Source: Bacillus gobiensis (GTDB taxonomy: Bacteria; Bacillota; Bacilli; Bacillales; Bacillaceae). From it: a stretch of 64,000 bases of DNA. The notes below the pieces were generated by a model. It was not told the DNA's origin, searched no databases, and worked only from the letters and a program-made list of their open reading frames with translations. A program made the translations under genes and the position numbers. Within the stretch, counting starts at the first letter, position 1, and each line of letters starts with the position of its first letter. Shown here one piece after another: positions 33,445-44,338 of the stretch. Where the stretch lies: assembly GCF_001278705.1 (NCBI RefSeq), contig NZ_CP012600.1:3569417-3633416 (forward strand), written 5' to 3'.

Positions 33445-33804
33445 TTAACTGTCGTTATTCAATAATTCAAACCGAGCAATTTCCCACTCTTTCTTTGCTT
33501 TTAATTGAGTGGTTTTCACCTTTTTTCCAGACTTCAGTTCATACGAAGTTATTTCTCCAAGAACATTATCCTTCTGCATATCAAATCCTTTAATCAAAAC
33601 ATACATCTTATTAGTGTCGAACTGAACATCATTCAATAAAAAGTCATTATTCCCAGCGTAAAAATCGAATGAACTTTTCTTATTAATATTCTTATCATAA
33701 ATGTTCACTTTTCCATTATACGAAACTGCTATGATTTCGTCTTTTAATATTTTCAATCTTTCTGGATGGAAAGAAGCCACCATCCTTGTCATTAGTTGGG
33801 GCAT
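33445..33804 (-). pseudogene. C-terminal fragment of an unrecognised protein
   Basis: The open frame of 119 codons lacks a convincing start or ribosome binding site. Its content (IIAVSYNGKVNIYDKN, FLLNDVQFDTNKMYVLIKG, GEITSYELKSGKK) has the alternating strand pattern of beta-propeller-like proteins, so it may be the tail of a larger secreted or lipid-anchored protein. Its upstream part is replaced by the structured segment 33805-34010. Confidence 0.45.
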
Positions 33805-34010
33805 ATTTGGGTCAGCTGTGCAGTAGAGCCAAAGTCCTCAAAATCGCACAGCAGAAGAGATGGTGCGAGATGTGTTGGTGGTTTTGGCGGCGGGTAATGG
33901 AGGCTTATTTCAGCCAAGAGCGGATATATTCCCACAATGGCAGGATATCTCGCCAAAATAGTCGCATAAAGGAAACCAGCTTCAGTCAGTGCGACTCGAA
34001 GGGGACAGGC
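33805..34010. other. Structured segment without genes
   Basis: About 200 bp lie between the truncated gene and the MFS terminator. Inverted pairs include GCTGTGC/GCACAGC (about 33813-33862) and TTTTGGCG/CGCCAAAA (about 33885-33957). The base composition is richer in G and C than its surroundings. No coding potential was found on either strand that resembles a protein. Confidence 0.5.
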
Positions 34011-34013
34011 AAC

Positions 34014-34048
34014 AAAAAAAGAGACCAGAACCAAGGCTCTGATCTCTC
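34014..34048 (-). terminator. Terminator of the IclR-MFS operon
   Basis: On the minus strand AGAGATCAGAGCC pairs with TTCTGGTCTCT, followed by TTTTTTT. Confidence 0.88.
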
Positions 34049-34116
34049 TGATTTACTTCAATTATTATCTTTATTCCTACCTCGTACCTTGGGTAGCAAA
34101 GACTTCCAAGGCAGCG

Positions 34117-35346
34117 TTACTGTTCAAATAATTGCTGTTTTTTATCTAAACCATAATTAACGAATGCCAGAATAATAGCTCCGACAACCATGAGGGCGCC
34201 GATCCAAGCGGTATGAATAAGTCCGATGCTGTCCGTAACGATGCCTCCAATGTAGGAGCCTGAAGCAATTCCAATATTAAAGGAAGAAATGGTGAATGCT
34301 GATGCTATATTTCTGGCGGTGGGCACGAATTTATCAGCTAAGGACACAGTATACACCTGTACACCGGCGTTCATCATAAAGGCAAACAGCCCCATGAAAA
34401 AGACGGTCACGAGTCCCAGTGCTTGAAATGGCGCTGTTAAAGAAAAAACAGCCAATATCACGGCCTGAAGCAGAAACACTACGCGTAGCCCCTTAATTGG
34501 ATATTGGTCGGCAATCTTTCCGCCAATCAAATTCCCGATCGCCACTGCAACGCCATATACGAGTAAAATGACACTAACAGAGCCTTCCGCAAATCCGGTA
34601 ATGTCTTGCAGGATGGGTGCTAAAAAAGTATACGATACAAACGTACCCCCAAATCCTAGAATGGTCATGAGAAGTGCAAGGATAACCCGGCCATTAGAAA
34701 TCAGATTCACTTGATCTCTAAAGGTAGGAGGAGCATCCATTTTTATGTTTTTCGGTAAAAAGAGAAGTAAACAAATAAAGCCGATAATTCCTAACAGAGC
34801 AACTCCGATAAATGTCCATCTCCATCCGAACGCTTGACCGATGACCGTACCAAATGGCACACCCAAAATGGTTGCAATGGTTAAGCCGGATAGCATCATT
34901 GATACTGCACTGCCTTTTTTATTTGCGGGAACCATTTCAGCGGCAACTACAGTTCCAACGGAGAAAAATACGCCGTGCGCAACAGCTGTTATAATTCGGG
35001 AAATTAAAATAAGTCCAAATGTTGGAGCAATGGAGCCTGCTGCATTTCCTAAAATAAATACGACCATAAGCATAAATAATAGCTTTTTACGGGGCATTGA
35101 TCCGGTTAATGAAGTGAAAATCGGCGAGCCAATGGCAATGCCTATTGCATAGGCTGAGACTAGTAGCCCGGTCTGAGATTCAGTTACATGCAATGCGTCC
35201 GCTACGGTTGGCAGCAATCCGACAATGACAAATTCTGTCGTGCCAAGCGAAAAGGTGCAGATGGCCAGCGAAAGAAGAGCAATCCAGCTCTGTCTGGTCA
35301 TCACAGACGCTTGTGCTTGTGGTTCTGCTGAAGCATTTAATTCCAT
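34117..35346 (-). CDS. MFS transporter (DHA1 family)
   Basis: The 409-aa protein has twelve hydrophobic segments. The first holds CTFSLGTTEFVIVGLLP, a hallmark of the AraJ/YdhP-type drug:H+ antiporter group that exports sugars or small toxic compounds. The substrate cannot be read from the sequence. The start at 35346 (MELNASAE) follows AAAGGAGG by 6 nt. It is co-directional with the IclR-type regulator gene 20 bp upstream and likely shares its transcript. Confidence 0.88.
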   Translation of the reverse strand: MELNASAEPQAQASVMTRQSWIALLSLAICTFSLGTTEFVIVGLLPTVADALHVTESQTGLLVSAYAIGIAIGSPIFTSLTGSMPRKKLLFMLMVVFILGNAAGSIAPTFGLILISRIITAVAHGVFFSVGTVVAAEMVPANKKGSAVSMMLSGLTIATILGVPFGTVIGQAFGWRWTFIGVALLGIIGFICLLLFLPKNIKMDAPPTFRDQVNLISNGRVILALLMTILGFGGTFVSYTFLAPILQDITGFAEGSVSVILLVYGVAVAIGNLIGGKIADQYPIKGLRVVFLLQAVILAVFSLTAPFQALGLVTVFFMGLFAFMMNAGVQVYTVSLADKFVPTARNIASAFTISSFNIGIASGSYIGGIVTDSIGLIHTAWIGALMVVGAIILAFVNYGLDKKQQLFEQ

Positions 35347-35366
35347 GTTGTTTCCTCCTTTTCTTT

Positions 35367-36116
35367 TTAAAGAGATGCCGAAATCTCTTTGGCGCATTTT
35401 TTAACCAATTCGACATGAGCCTCGTCTTTTTCTTTGGACACACGAACGGAGGGACCCGAGATCGCAACGGCAGCTATCACTTGATCACCTTTATAAATCG
35501 GCGCACTGACACATCGGACGCCAATTTCACCTTCTTCATTGTCTAAGGAATACCCGTTCTTTTTGATACGATCTAGTTCCTCAAGAAATAAATCAAGCGA
35601 TGTAATGGTGTGATCCGTCCTTTTTTCAAACGTTAAGCTGTTAATGATCCGGGATTGCTCGTCTTTTTCTTTAAACGCTAAAATACATTTTCCGATCGCG
35701 TCTGCGTGAAGAGAGAGCCGATCGCCGACTTCAAGGTGGGTTCGTGTCGCATATTTTCCTTGGACGGCTTGTGTGATCATCATTTCCGTTCCTTGCATCA
35801 TGCCAATGTACGTTGTCTCTCCTGTTTCTTGACTCAACTTATCCATAAAAGATACAGACTTCCACGTTAAATCGTAATTTGTGTGCTTGCTCTTCTGGAG
35901 AATCTTCGAGATAAGAGTGTCAGATATTTCATAACGATTGTTATTTTTCGAAATGAAATGGTTCTGTTCCAACGTGCTAACCAACCGATACGTGGTACTT
36001 TGGTTAAGCTGCAGCATTTCAATGATTTCTTGAATGGACAAGCTCGGATGCTCTAGAAGCAGCTGAAAAATATCCAACCCTTTTTTTAACGTCCCAACCT
36101 CATTTCGATTTTGCAT
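35367..36116 (-). CDS. IclR-family transcriptional regulator
   Basis: The 249-aa repressor or activator has an N-terminal winged helix (LSIQEIIEMLQLNQSTTYRLVSTL, about 26-50) and an IclR effector domain (about 75-249, ending in the conserved GVRCVSAPIYKGDQVIAAVAISGPS). The start at 36116 (MQNRNEVG) follows AAAGGTGG. The downstream MFS gene is the obvious target. It is not part of the B. subtilis arrangement at this place. Confidence 0.9.
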   Translation of the reverse strand: MQNRNEVGTLKKGLDIFQLLLEHPSLSIQEIIEMLQLNQSTTYRLVSTLEQNHFISKNNNRYEISDTLISKILQKSKHTNYDLTWKSVSFMDKLSQETGETTYIGMMQGTEMMITQAVQGKYATRTHLEVGDRLSLHADAIGKCILAFKEKDEQSRIINSLTFEKRTDHTITSLDLFLEELDRIKKNGYSLDNEEGEIGVRCVSAPIYKGDQVIAAVAISGPSVRVSKEKDEAHVELVKKCAKEISASL

Positions 36117-36332
36117 TCGTGTGCCACCTTTATTTTCGAGTTCAGACATAAGGATAGCAGTATAGAAAAGGATTTTCAAATATAGAGAATCAAAAAGCAT
36201 TTATTATCCATAATGGAGAAAAATAACGAACTACACCTACTTTTATTAAGCCTAATCATTCGAAATCTGACATACACTCTAATCGAAGGAGATTCATATA
36301 ATAAATGGACCTGAGAAATAATTCAGAATATT

Positions 36333-36362
36333 GTATAGAAAATAGGCTGCCGGGGCATACTA
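36333..36362 (+). promoter_or_regulatory. Forespore (sigma-F type) promoter of csfB
   Basis: GTATA at 36333-36337 and GGCATACTA at 36354-36362, spaced about 16 nt. This matches the sigma-F/sigma-G pattern, and csfB is a known sigma-F gene. Confidence 0.65.
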
Positions 36363-36381
36363 AAGCCATGGAGGTGGGAGC

Positions 36382-36576
36382 ATGAGTGAGGAATCCCGTT
36401 ATGGGGAAACGTGCATTATATGTGATGAAAAGAAGAATGCAGGTATCCATGTTCAAATGAAATTCATATGTTTACAATGTGAGAGAAAAATAGTAGCTAC
36501 CTCTGCATCTGATCCTGAGTATAAAGAATACGTAAAAAAATTAAAAAGCTTGCATACCCCCCCATTATATTCATAG
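36382..36576 (+). CDS. csfB: Anti-sigma-G factor Gin (CsfB)
   Basis: The 64-aa zinc-binding protein has two CxxC pairs (TCIICDEKK and CLQCERK). It binds sigma-G to delay late forespore expression and also restrains sigma-E. The C-terminal YVKKLKSLHTPPLYS is strongly conserved with B. subtilis CsfB. A terminator follows directly. Confidence 0.95.
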   Translation: MSEESRYGETCIICDEKKNAGIHVQMKFICLQCERKIVATSASDPEYKEYVKKLKSLHTPPLYS

Positions 36577-36597
36577 ACCGTTACTGGTCTTTTTTTA
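36575..36597 (+). terminator. csfB terminator
   Basis: AGACC pairs with GGTCT, followed by TTTTTTT. Confidence 0.75.
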
Positions 36598-36640
36598 TTT
36601 CAACGATCCGTTAAAAGTCTGATTAAAAGGAAAGATTAAT

Positions 36641-36668
36641 GAGAGGAGACAAATTCCTCTCTTTTTTA
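36641..36668 (+). terminator. Hairpin with T run before xpaC
   Basis: GAGAGGA pairs with TCCTCTC, followed by TTTTTTA. It may be a second csfB terminator. Confidence 0.55.
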
Positions 36669-36751
36669 TACAATGGAAATAGAATGAAACTTTTATCAAG
36701 TTCAGACCGTATAGTTTATAGAAGAATGAATAACAGGGAGCGAATCGTAAA

Positions 36752-37369
36752 ATGAGATCATTTTTGCATGTCCTGACGGGAGCTGCGTCGGCTTCCACGA
36801 TAGCAGTGATCACAGGGCTGATTAGTTATTTCGCTTTTGGACAAACGTTTTTAATCTCGAGTTTGTATGCTGTGGGCGGATGGTTTGTCGTTTTTTCAGG
36901 AACGCTCTGGATTGGACACTATCTCTATTTACGGAAAAATCAGCTGTCGATGCGAGAATATATTTATATTAAGAAAAACCTGCATGAGGCGAAATTGAAA
37001 ATTGCTCGTTTACGTAAGGCGTTATTTGCGGTGAAAAATCTGCATACGATTAAGCAAAATTTTGAGATTTTTCGCATAGTCAAACGCATATATGTCATTA
37101 CCAAGAAAGAGCCAAAACGGTTTTATCAAGCAGAAAAATTCTACTTCGAAAATTTGGAGTCAATCGTTGAGCTGACAGAGAAGTATGCGCTTCTTGCCAC
37201 ACAGCCAAAGAAAAATGCGGAAATACAGATGTCTCTAAGCGATACCCGCTGGACGATTGCCCAGCTTGCTGAGAGTTTGGAAAAGGATTTGTACGATCTG
37301 CTTGAAAAGGATATTGATCATTTGCAGTTCGAATTGGATGTAGCTAAGCATTCATTAAGCAAAAAATAA
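36752..37369 (+). CDS. xpaC: XpaC-like protein (5-bromo-4-chloroindolyl phosphate hydrolysis protein)
   Basis: The 205-aa protein has two N-terminal membrane segments (about 10-28 and 32-57) and a charged helical C-terminal domain. It lies in an apparent operon with yaaN, 31 bp downstream. XpaC/YaaN (TelA-type) pairs are linked to envelope and tellurite stress. The enzymatic role suggested by the name is not established. Confidence 0.88.
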   Translation: MRSFLHVLTGAASASTIAVITGLISYFAFGQTFLISSLYAVGGWFVVFSGTLWIGHYLYLRKNQLSMREYIYIKKNLHEAKLKIARLRKALFAVKNLHTIKQNFEIFRIVKRIYVITKKEPKRFYQAEKFYFENLESIVELTEKYALLATQPKKNAEIQMSLSDTRWTIAQLAESLEKDLYDLLEKDIDHLQFELDVAKHSLSKK

Positions 37370-37400
37370 CGGGAACATCCAGAGAAAGGAGCGACCCCTG

Positions 37401-38588
37401 ATGAGCAATGAGAAAAGCAACGCTGCACAATCCTCATTTGATGATTTGCTGGCTGATCCATTTGGCGATCATGAGGCCATTCCTGCAAGTCCGCAAAAAA
37501 ACGAGAAAAAGCAGGCGAGACTTATCGACGTGCTGCCGGAAGAAAACAAGGAAAAGGCACGCCAAATTGCCGGACAAATTGATCCGCATAACCAGCAAAG
37601 CCTGGCGATGTATGGGACTTCCGCCCAGTCCAAGCTTTTGAATTTTTCTCACCAAATGCTTGATCATGTCCAAAAAAAGGACATAGGCGAGGTTGGCCAA
37701 ATACTTGGCGATCTCATGAAACGGCTTGAAAATGTAAATCCGGATGATCTGACTCCGCAAAAGAAAAACGTGATTTCCCGTTTATTCGGAAAGGTATCCA
37801 ATTCCATTCAGGAGGTACTCTCAAAATATCAAAAAACTGGTGCGCAAATTGATCGGATCAGCGTCAAGCTGGAGCATTCAAAGAAAGCGTTGATAGGCGA
37901 CAACAAATTGCTCGAGGAGTTATATGAGAGAAACAGAGACTATTTTCAAGCCTTGAATGTCTATATCGCAGCCGGAGAGCTGAAAATAGAAGAGATTCGA
38001 ACGAAACTGCTGCCCGAGCTTCAAAAAAAGGCAGACTCCGGACACGACCAAATGGCTGTACAAGACGTTAATGATATGATGCAGTTTGTCGATCGGCTGG
38101 AAAAACGGATTTACGATTTAACGCTTAGCCGGCAAATTACTGTTCAAAGCGCTCCGCAAATCCGCCTCATTCAAAATACGAATCAAGCACTCGTCGAAAA
38201 AATTCAATCGTCGATTATGACGGCGATTCCATTGTGGAAAAACCAGGTGGCAATTGCCCTCACGCTTATGCGCCAGCGCAGTGCGGTTGAAGCGCAGAAG
38301 CAAGTGTCGAAAACGACGAACGAGCTGCTTTTGAAAAATGCAGAAATGCTGAAGGCCAATACGATTGAAACGGCAAAAGAAAACGAACGAGGGCTTGTCG
38401 ACATTGAAACGTTAAAGAAAGTTCAGGAAAATCTCGTCGGAACGCTGGAAGAAACCTTGAAAATTCAAGAGGAAGGCCGAACGAAGAGACAGCAGGCAGA
38501 GCAAGAAATATTGGCCATGGAAGACGACTTAAAGCAAAAGCTGCTGAATATAAAATCAGACCAAAACAATCAAACGTATTTGCCGTAG
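37401..38588 (+). CDS. yaaN: TelA-family protein YaaN
   Basis: The 395-aa soluble, almost wholly helical protein of the TelA (tellurite resistance) family has repeated coiled-coil segments (for example [19 protein letters not shown]). It is the partner of XpaC. GAAAGGAGCGACC precedes the ATG. Confidence 0.92.
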   Translation: MSNEKSNAAQSSFDDLLADPFGDHEAIPASPQKNEKKQARLIDVLPEENKEKARQIAGQIDPHNQQSLAMYGTSAQSKLLNFSHQMLDHVQKKDIGEVGQILGDLMKRLENVNPDDLTPQKKNVISRLFGKVSNSIQEVLSKYQKTGAQIDRISVKLEHSKKALIGDNKLLEELYERNRDYFQALNVYIAAGELKIEEIRTKLLPELQKKADSGHDQMAVQDVNDMMQFVDRLEKRIYDLTLSRQITVQSAPQIRLIQNTNQALVEKIQSSIMTAIPLWKNQVAIALTLMRQRSAVEAQKQVSKTTNELLLKNAEMLKANTIETAKENERGLVDIETLKKVQENLVGTLEETLKIQEEGRTKRQQAEQEILAMEDDLKQKLLNIKSDQNNQTYLP

Positions 38589-38617
38589 GAGCCTTTTTTG
38601 GAAAGGCTCTTTTTTAA
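38588..38617 (+). terminator. xpaC-yaaN terminator
   Basis: GAGCCTTTT pairs with AAAGGCTC, followed by TTTTTT. Confidence 0.85.
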
Positions 38618-38660
38618 TTTCAGTGAAAAAAATTCAGGAACAGCGTTTTCAAATTATCAC

Positions 38661-38903
38661 TTATGGCCCAAATAAAGAATATCCTATAAATATGAAAATA
38701 AAAAAGCTGAAACTCATAATCGCATTCAAAATAGTGAATACATAGCTTTTGCCAAAAATACCAAGAGCTATTCCAATTGGACCGACTAAAAAAGTAAAAG
38801 TCCAGAAAGGGCTGCTTATTTGAAAAATGAGATTAGGCGCCCAAAGCAAGAGACATATTATAAAACAAGCGAGTGACCAAATTTTTAAGTTTTTTTTATT
38901 CAT
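38661..38903 (-). CDS. Small membrane protein of unknown function
   Basis: The 80-aa protein has three hydrophobic segments and a basic start (MNKKNLKIW). It is not recognised. GGGGGTTG lies about 7 nt before the ATG. It is a single gene on the minus strand between yaaN and yaaO, a site where B. subtilis has no gene that I recall. Confidence 0.55.
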   Translation of the reverse strand: MNKKNLKIWSLACFIICLLLWAPNLIFQISSPFWTFTFLVGPIGIALGIFGKSYVFTILNAIMSFSFFIFIFIGYSLFGP

Positions 38904-39101
38904 AAAAACAACCCCCGTTCGCCTGAATTTCTTATGTTACGGATTGGTTATGGTAAGCTGTTAAAATATGTGTCAAAAATAATTATATAATAATATTTAC
39001 ACAGGAAAAAAACCCTTTTCCTAGCTTTATACTTGGTATGGGAACTTATGTTACAATACAAGTACAACAAATAAGAACATATTTTAAAAGGATCGTTCAA
39101 A

Positions 39102-40544
39102 TTGAAAACACCATTATTCCACGCCTTACTGCGCCACGTGCAATCCAATCCTTATTCGTTTCATGTGCCGGGACATCACAACGGGGATGTCTTTTTTGAT
39201 AAGGCCCGCCCCTTTTATGATTCACTGCTTGCGCTTGATCTGACAGAAATAGAAGGCTTGGACGACCTCCATCATCCCGAAGGCGTGATTAAGGAAGCAC
39301 AGGAGCTGGCCGCAAAGCTCTACGGTGCATGCGAAACTTTTTTCTTAGTTAACGGCAGCACTGTCGGCAACCTGGCAATGATATTGGCCTCGTGTCAGCA
39401 GGGTGATACGATCTTGGTGCAGCGGAACTGCCATAAGTCGGTGTTTCACGCCGTCGAGATGGCCGGCGCTTACCCGGTTTACCTTAGCCCGGAAATTGAC
39501 TTGGACATGAAGCTGCCCACTCACGTGTCGGAGGAGACACTGAATAGAGCGATGTCGCTCTATCCTGAAGCAAAAGCGATTGTACTGACAAATCCGACGT
39601 ATTATGGCCACGTGACAGACCTGGCACCATCGATCAAGGAGGCCCATCGCCGCGGAATTCCTGTCCTTGTTGATGAAGCGCACGGCGCGCATTTTGTATT
39701 GGGCAAGCCGTTTCCATTGTCTTCCCTGCAGATGGGTGCTGATGTCGTCGTCCATTCGGCTCATAAGACGCTGCCGGCGATGACGATGGGATCCTATCTT
39801 CATCTCAACAGCGACCGGATCAACAGAGAACGGATCGCTTACTATCTGTCAATTTTGCAAAGCAGCAGCCCATCTTATCCGATTATGGCTTCACTTGATT
39901 TGGCAAGAGCCTATCTTGATGAGATCATCTATTCAAATCAGCTGGAAGCGATTGTGAAGGATATTGCATCATTTCATGGCTTGTTTGCGGAAATGCAGCA
40001 TGTTGAAATTAAAAAACCAACAGATCCGTCCATTCAAACAGATCCGTTAAAGCTTGCTGTCCAATCAAAGTGCGGGCATACTGGATATGAATTAAAGGAG
40101 CTGTTTGAAGCGGCTGATGTTCATCCGGAAATGGCAGACGAACAATTTGTGCTTTTTGTGCTGCCCATGGAAAAGAACAGATCGATTTCTAAAGTACGTT
40201 TTCAAGCGATAGACAAGGAAGTAGAAAGGACAAGGCGGCAAGGGCGGAAAGCTCTCACGTCGGATCAACCGTCTGAAAAAATAACGGAATTAGCGTATGA
40301 CAAAGAAATACTTGCGTCATTCAAAAAAGAACCGCTCTCCCTTGAAAAGACAATCGGCCGCGTGTGTGCGGGACCAATTATCCCGTATCCGCCGGGAGTG
40401 CCACTACTTTTGCCGGGAGAACGAATTATAGAGGAAAAAGCTGAGATACTAAAGAGGCTTATTGATCAGAAAGCCCGGATACAAGGGAACGGGATCAATC
40501 ACAATTATCAATTACTTGTTTATATAGAAGAGGAGACACCATGA
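39102..40544 (+). CDS. yaaO: Orn/Lys/Arg decarboxylase-family protein YaaO
   Basis: The 480-aa fold-type I PLP enzyme has the cofactor lysine in [15 protein letters not shown], the aspartate pair in [11 protein letters not shown] and an early [11 protein letters not shown]. The substrate of YaaO is not proven. It starts with TTG, and AAAAGGA lies upstream. It overlaps tmk by 4 bp, so tmk translation is coupled to it. Confidence 0.9.
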   Translation: MKTPLFHALLRHVQSNPYSFHVPGHHNGDVFFDKARPFYDSLLALDLTEIEGLDDLHHPEGVIKEAQELAAKLYGACETFFLVNGSTVGNLAMILASCQQGDTILVQRNCHKSVFHAVEMAGAYPVYLSPEIDLDMKLPTHVSEETLNRAMSLYPEAKAIVLTNPTYYGHVTDLAPSIKEAHRRGIPVLVDEAHGAHFVLGKPFPLSSLQMGADVVVHSAHKTLPAMTMGSYLHLNSDRINRERIAYYLSILQSSSPSYPIMASLDLARAYLDEIIYSNQLEAIVKDIASFHGLFAEMQHVEIKKPTDPSIQTDPLKLAVQSKCGHTGYELKELFEAADVHPEMADEQFVLFVLPMEKNRSISKVRFQAIDKEVERTRRQGRKALTSDQPSEKITELAYDKEILASFKKEPLSLEKTIGRVCAGPIIPYPPGVPLLLPGERIIEEKAEILKRLIDQKARIQGNGINHNYQLLVYIEEETP

Positions 40545-41164
40545 CAGGAGTATTTATTACATTTGAAGGACCAGAAGGAGCAGGGAAAACGACAATTCTT
40601 CAAAAGGTTAAAGAGCGGCTTGAAAAGGATGGCCACAGCGTCACCGCTACACGGGAACCAGGGGGAATTGACATTGCCGAGCAAATTCGCCAAGTGATTT
40701 TAAAAGAAGAAAACACTGCGATGGATGCAAAGACAGAAGCCCTCCTTTACGCGGCAGCAAGAAGGCAGCATCTTGTTGAAAAAGTATTGCCAGAGCTGAA
40801 AAGCGGGAAAATAGTCTTGTGTGACCGATTTATCGACAGCTCGCTTGCGTACCAAGGGTTTGCAAGAGGTCTTGGCATCGATGAGGTCTATTCGATTAAC
40901 CAGTTTGCAATCGGAGACGCAATGCCTGACTTGACGATCTATTTTGATATCGATCCTGAAGAAGGCTTAAAGAGGATTGAAGAGAGCAGCGACAGGGAAA
41001 AGAATCGTCTTGATTTAGAAACGATTGAATTTCATAAGCGAGTGCAGCAGGGCTACCAGGAAGTGATCAAGCGATTTGCAGGCAGAATCGAGACCGTTTC
41101 TGCTGAACGATCGATTGAAGACGTTTGTCACGATGTCTATTCCATTATTCAAAAGAAAATATGA
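40541..41164 (+). CDS. tmk: Thymidylate kinase
   Basis: Phosphorylates dTMP to dTDP. The 207-aa product has the P-loop [11 protein letters not shown], the [12 protein letters not shown] motif and the lid [11 protein letters not shown]. The ATGA overlap with yaaO indicates one operon. Confidence 0.97.
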   Translation: MTGVFITFEGPEGAGKTTILQKVKERLEKDGHSVTATREPGGIDIAEQIRQVILKEENTAMDAKTEALLYAAARRQHLVEKVLPELKSGKIVLCDRFIDSSLAYQGFARGLGIDEVYSINQFAIGDAMPDLTIYFDIDPEEGLKRIEESSDREKNRLDLETIEFHKRVQQGYQEVIKRFAGRIETVSAERSIEDVCHDVYSIIQKKI

Positions 41165-41554
<390 letters not shown>

Positions 41555-41566
41555 GGTGAACGGATA

Positions 41567-42004
41567 GTGAAAATTAATCAAGACGTTCGTATCACGGAGC
41601 TGCAAAAGCAGATTTCGGCCAAGCAAGCAACTACGTCCCCTTCTTTTAAATCCGCTATGGAAAAAGAAAAGGGAAGGCTTCAAGCGGATCAGCTGACGAA
41701 GCTGTTGTCTGACATAGAAGAGTTTGGAAAACGTCTGGCCAAGTCGAGAAATTTTAAAGACTTGGCCAGATTCAAAGGGTTAGTTAAACGATTTGTAAAG
41801 GAAGCTGTCGAAAGCGGTTTATCTCTCGAAGAATCGAGAAGCTTTGACCTTTATGGAAACAGCCGGACGTTAACCGTTGTAAAAGAATTGGACACAAAAC
41901 TGATTCAGCTGACGGAGGATCTATTGAATAAAGAACAGGATTCCGTTTTATTGCTGGAACGAATCGGCGAGATCAAGGGACTATTAATAAACCTGTACAC
42001 ATAG
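41567..42004 (+). CDS. yaaR: YaaR family protein (DUF327)
   Basis: The 145-aa helical protein is always found between yaaQ and holB. The function is unknown. The start is GTG, and the gene ends 12 bp before holB. Confidence 0.92.
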   Translation: MKINQDVRITELQKQISAKQATTSPSFKSAMEKEKGRLQADQLTKLLSDIEEFGKRLAKSRNFKDLARFKGLVKRFVKEAVESGLSLEESRSFDLYGNSRTLTVVKELDTKLIQLTEDLLNKEQDSVLLLERIGEIKGLLINLYT

Positions 42005-42016
42005 AGAGTTGATAAA

Positions 42017-43006
42017 ATGGGTAGAAGCTGGACTGAAATGGAGGGCCATCAGCCGGCCGTAATGAAGCTTTTTTCAAATAGCATAAAAAAAGAGCGCTTG
42101 GCTCATGCTTACTTGTTTGAAGGCGGGAGAGGCACGGGGAAATCAGACGCTGCCTATTTGCTGGCGAAAAGTTTTTTCTGCCTTGAATCGGGTGTTGAGC
42201 CTTGTGAAACGTGCAGAAACTGCAAACGAATCGAGTCAGGGAATCATCCGGATGTATTCGTCATTCGTCCGGACGGCCAATCGATAAAAAAGGGCCAAAT
42301 CCAGGCACTTCAGGAAGAATTTAAAAAGACAGGTGTCGAATCCAAAAAGAAACTGTACATTATTTTTCATGCAGATCAGATGACGGCCAATGCGGCAAAC
42401 AGTTTGTTGAAATTTTTGGAGGAACCGAATCCCGGAACAATGGCCGTTATAGTTACCGAGCAGCCGCAGAAGCTGCTTAATACGATCATTTCCAGATGCC
42501 AAATGTTAACATTCAGGCCGCTGGCTCCTTCTTCCATTGAAAAAGACCTCATCAAGGAGGGTGTCTCTGCACACTTGGCGGCTCTTTTATCTAATTTAAC
42601 GGGAAATGTGGCTGAAGCACTCGAATTAAGTCGGAATGAAGAGTTTGCAGAAGCAAGATCGATAGTGATAAAATTATATGAAGTGTTAACTCATCGAAGA
42701 GGACATGCTTTCTTTTATATACATGACAAGTGGATGCCTTTTTTTAAAGAAAAAGATCAGCAGGAGCTTGGACTGGATCTGTTACTGTTCATCTATCGTG
42801 ATGTGTTGTCCATTCAAGTGGGAAATAATGGACAGGTTTTATATCAGGATTTGATGGACAATATAGAGTCTCATGCATTACAATCAACGCAGGCAGTCGT
42901 AATGAACCAAATTCATGCTGTGCTGGAAGCTAAAAAACGGCTTCGTTCCAACGTGAATGCCCAGGTACTGATGGAACAGCTGGTGTTAACGTTGCAGGAG
43001 GGATAA
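42017..43006 (+). CDS. holB: DNA polymerase III subunit delta'
   Basis: Clamp-loader subunit of 329 aa. The P-loop GGRGTGKSDA is followed by a four-Cys zinc site (CLESGVEPCETCRNC). The SRC motif (IISRCQML) and FLEEPNP match the clamp-loader fold. It partners with DnaX. Confidence 0.96.
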   Translation: MGRSWTEMEGHQPAVMKLFSNSIKKERLAHAYLFEGGRGTGKSDAAYLLAKSFFCLESGVEPCETCRNCKRIESGNHPDVFVIRPDGQSIKKGQIQALQEEFKKTGVESKKKLYIIFHADQMTANAANSLLKFLEEPNPGTMAVIVTEQPQKLLNTIISRCQMLTFRPLAPSSIEKDLIKEGVSAHLAALLSNLTGNVAEALELSRNEEFAEARSIVIKLYEVLTHRRGHAFFYIHDKWMPFFKEKDQQELGLDLLLFIYRDVLSIQVGNNGQVLYQDLMDNIESHALQSTQAVVMNQIHAVLEAKKRLRSNVNAQVLMEQLVLTLQEG

Positions 43007-43008
43007 CC

Positions 43009-43836
43009 TTGTATAATGTAATTGGAGTCCGTTTTAAAAAAGCGGGGAAAATTTATTATTTCGATCCAAATGGATTTCAGATAGAGCGCGACACAAACGT
43101 AATCGTTGAAACCGTCAGAGGCGTTGAATACGGACATGTTGTGATCGTAAATAAAACGGTGGAAGAGCATGACATTGTGCTTCCGCTTAGAAAAGTCATC
43201 CGTGTTGCTGATGAGCGCGATAAGATGATAGTTGATGAAAATAAGGAAGCCGCTGCACAAGCTTTTGGCATTTGCCAAAAAAAAGTGGCCGAGCACGGGT
43301 TGGATATGAAGCTGGTAGATGTTGAATTCACCTTTGACCGCAACAAAGTGATCTTTTATTTCACAGCTGATGGAAGAGTCGATTTCAGAGAGCTGGTGAA
43401 GGATCTGGCTTCTATTTTTAAAACACGAATCGAGTTAAGGCAAATCGGGGTCAGAGATGAAGCGAAAATGCTCGGCGGAATCGGGCCGTGCGGAAGAATG
43501 CTTTGCTGCTCTACCTTTCTCGGTGATTTTGAACCGGTATCTATTAAAATGGCGAAGGATCAAAATTTATCATTAAATCCTACTAAGATATCTGGTTTAT
43601 GCGGAAGGTTAATGTGCTGCTTGAAATATGAAAATGATGAGTACGAAACGGCAAAAGAACAGCTTCCGGATATCGGTGAATTCATTACGACAACAGACGG
43701 ACCTGCGAAAGTGGTTGGCCTGAATATCCTTGAACGAATCCTTCAGGTTGAGCTTACAGAGAGAGATAAAGTCGTAGAATACACTTGGGAAGAATTGCTC
43801 GAAGAAGGTGTTGTTTCCGCTCAAACAACAGATTGA
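43009..43836 (+). CDS. ricT: RicT (YaaT), subunit of the Ric RNA-maturation complex
   Basis: The 275-aa PSP1-domain protein has cysteine clusters CGRMLCC and CGRLMCCL that bind an Fe-S cluster. The complex with RicA and RicF promotes RNase Y processing, competence and sporulation. TTG is the start after GCAGGAGGG, 2 bp beyond the holB stop. Confidence 0.95.
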   Translation: MYNVIGVRFKKAGKIYYFDPNGFQIERDTNVIVETVRGVEYGHVVIVNKTVEEHDIVLPLRKVIRVADERDKMIVDENKEAAAQAFGICQKKVAEHGLDMKLVDVEFTFDRNKVIFYFTADGRVDFRELVKDLASIFKTRIELRQIGVRDEAKMLGGIGPCGRMLCCSTFLGDFEPVSIKMAKDQNLSLNPTKISGLCGRLMCCLKYENDEYETAKEQLPDIGEFITTTDGPAKVVGLNILERILQVELTERDKVVEYTWEELLEEGVVSAQTTD

Positions 43837-43850
43837 CGAGGTGGAGAACC

Positions 43851-44216
43851 TTGGATAAAAAAGAATTATTCAGTGCAGTCAGCAGTATGGAGGAACAAAT
43901 CGGCTCCTTATATAAGCAGCTGGGAGATTTAAAGCTTCATATTGGTGAAATGATCGAAGAAAATCATTATCTACAGCTTGAAAATAATCATCTCCGCCAA
44001 AGGCTTGAGGAAAAGAACAACGGTGCAGCTGTGGAAGAAGAGCCTGTTTCTGGAGAAGAAAAAACCGAAAAAATGGTATCTGCGGAAATCGGAGAGGGCT
44101 ATGATAATTTGGCGCGCCTTTATCAAGAAGGCTTTCACATTTGCCCCATCCATTACGGCAGCGTCCGTAAAGACGGTGATTGTCTGTTTTGTCTTTCTTT
44201 TTTAAATAAGAAGTAA
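43851..44216 (+). CDS. yabA: Replication initiation control protein YabA
   Basis: The 121-aa protein binds DnaA and DnaN to restrain initiation. An N-terminal leucine-zipper coiled coil (about 1-60) is followed by a linker and a C-terminal zinc-binding CPIHYG...DCLFCLSF. The start is the TTG at 43851 (MDKKELF), 8 nt after GAGGTGGAG; the longer frame overlaps ricT. Confidence 0.95.
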   Translation: MDKKELFSAVSSMEEQIGSLYKQLGDLKLHIGEMIEENHYLQLENNHLRQRLEEKNNGAAVEEEPVSGEEKTEKMVSAEIGEGYDNLARLYQEGFHICPIHYGSVRKDGDCLFCLSFLNKK

Positions 44217-44223
44217 TAAATGG

Positions 44224-44251
44224 CTCCCGAAGAGATTCGGGAGTTTTTTTT
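44224..44251 (+). terminator. yabA terminator
   Basis: CTCCCGAA pairs with TTCGGGAG, followed by eight T. Confidence 0.9.
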
Positions 44252-44338
44252 GTAGAAAATGATTGATTTGATAAGAGACAGGAGCACGGGAATAGAAAAA
44301 AAGAATGCATAGAATGCGTGTAAGAGGAGGAATAGAAC

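Noticed and set aside
33786..34160. 124-aa plus-strand frame
   Set aside because: It crosses the structured block and the MFS terminator, with biased residues and no ribosome binding site.
44255..44338. Sigma-E or sigma-K promoter for the GerP-like gene
   Set aside because: A CATAGAAT -10-like element is present, but no -35 lies at the correct distance.
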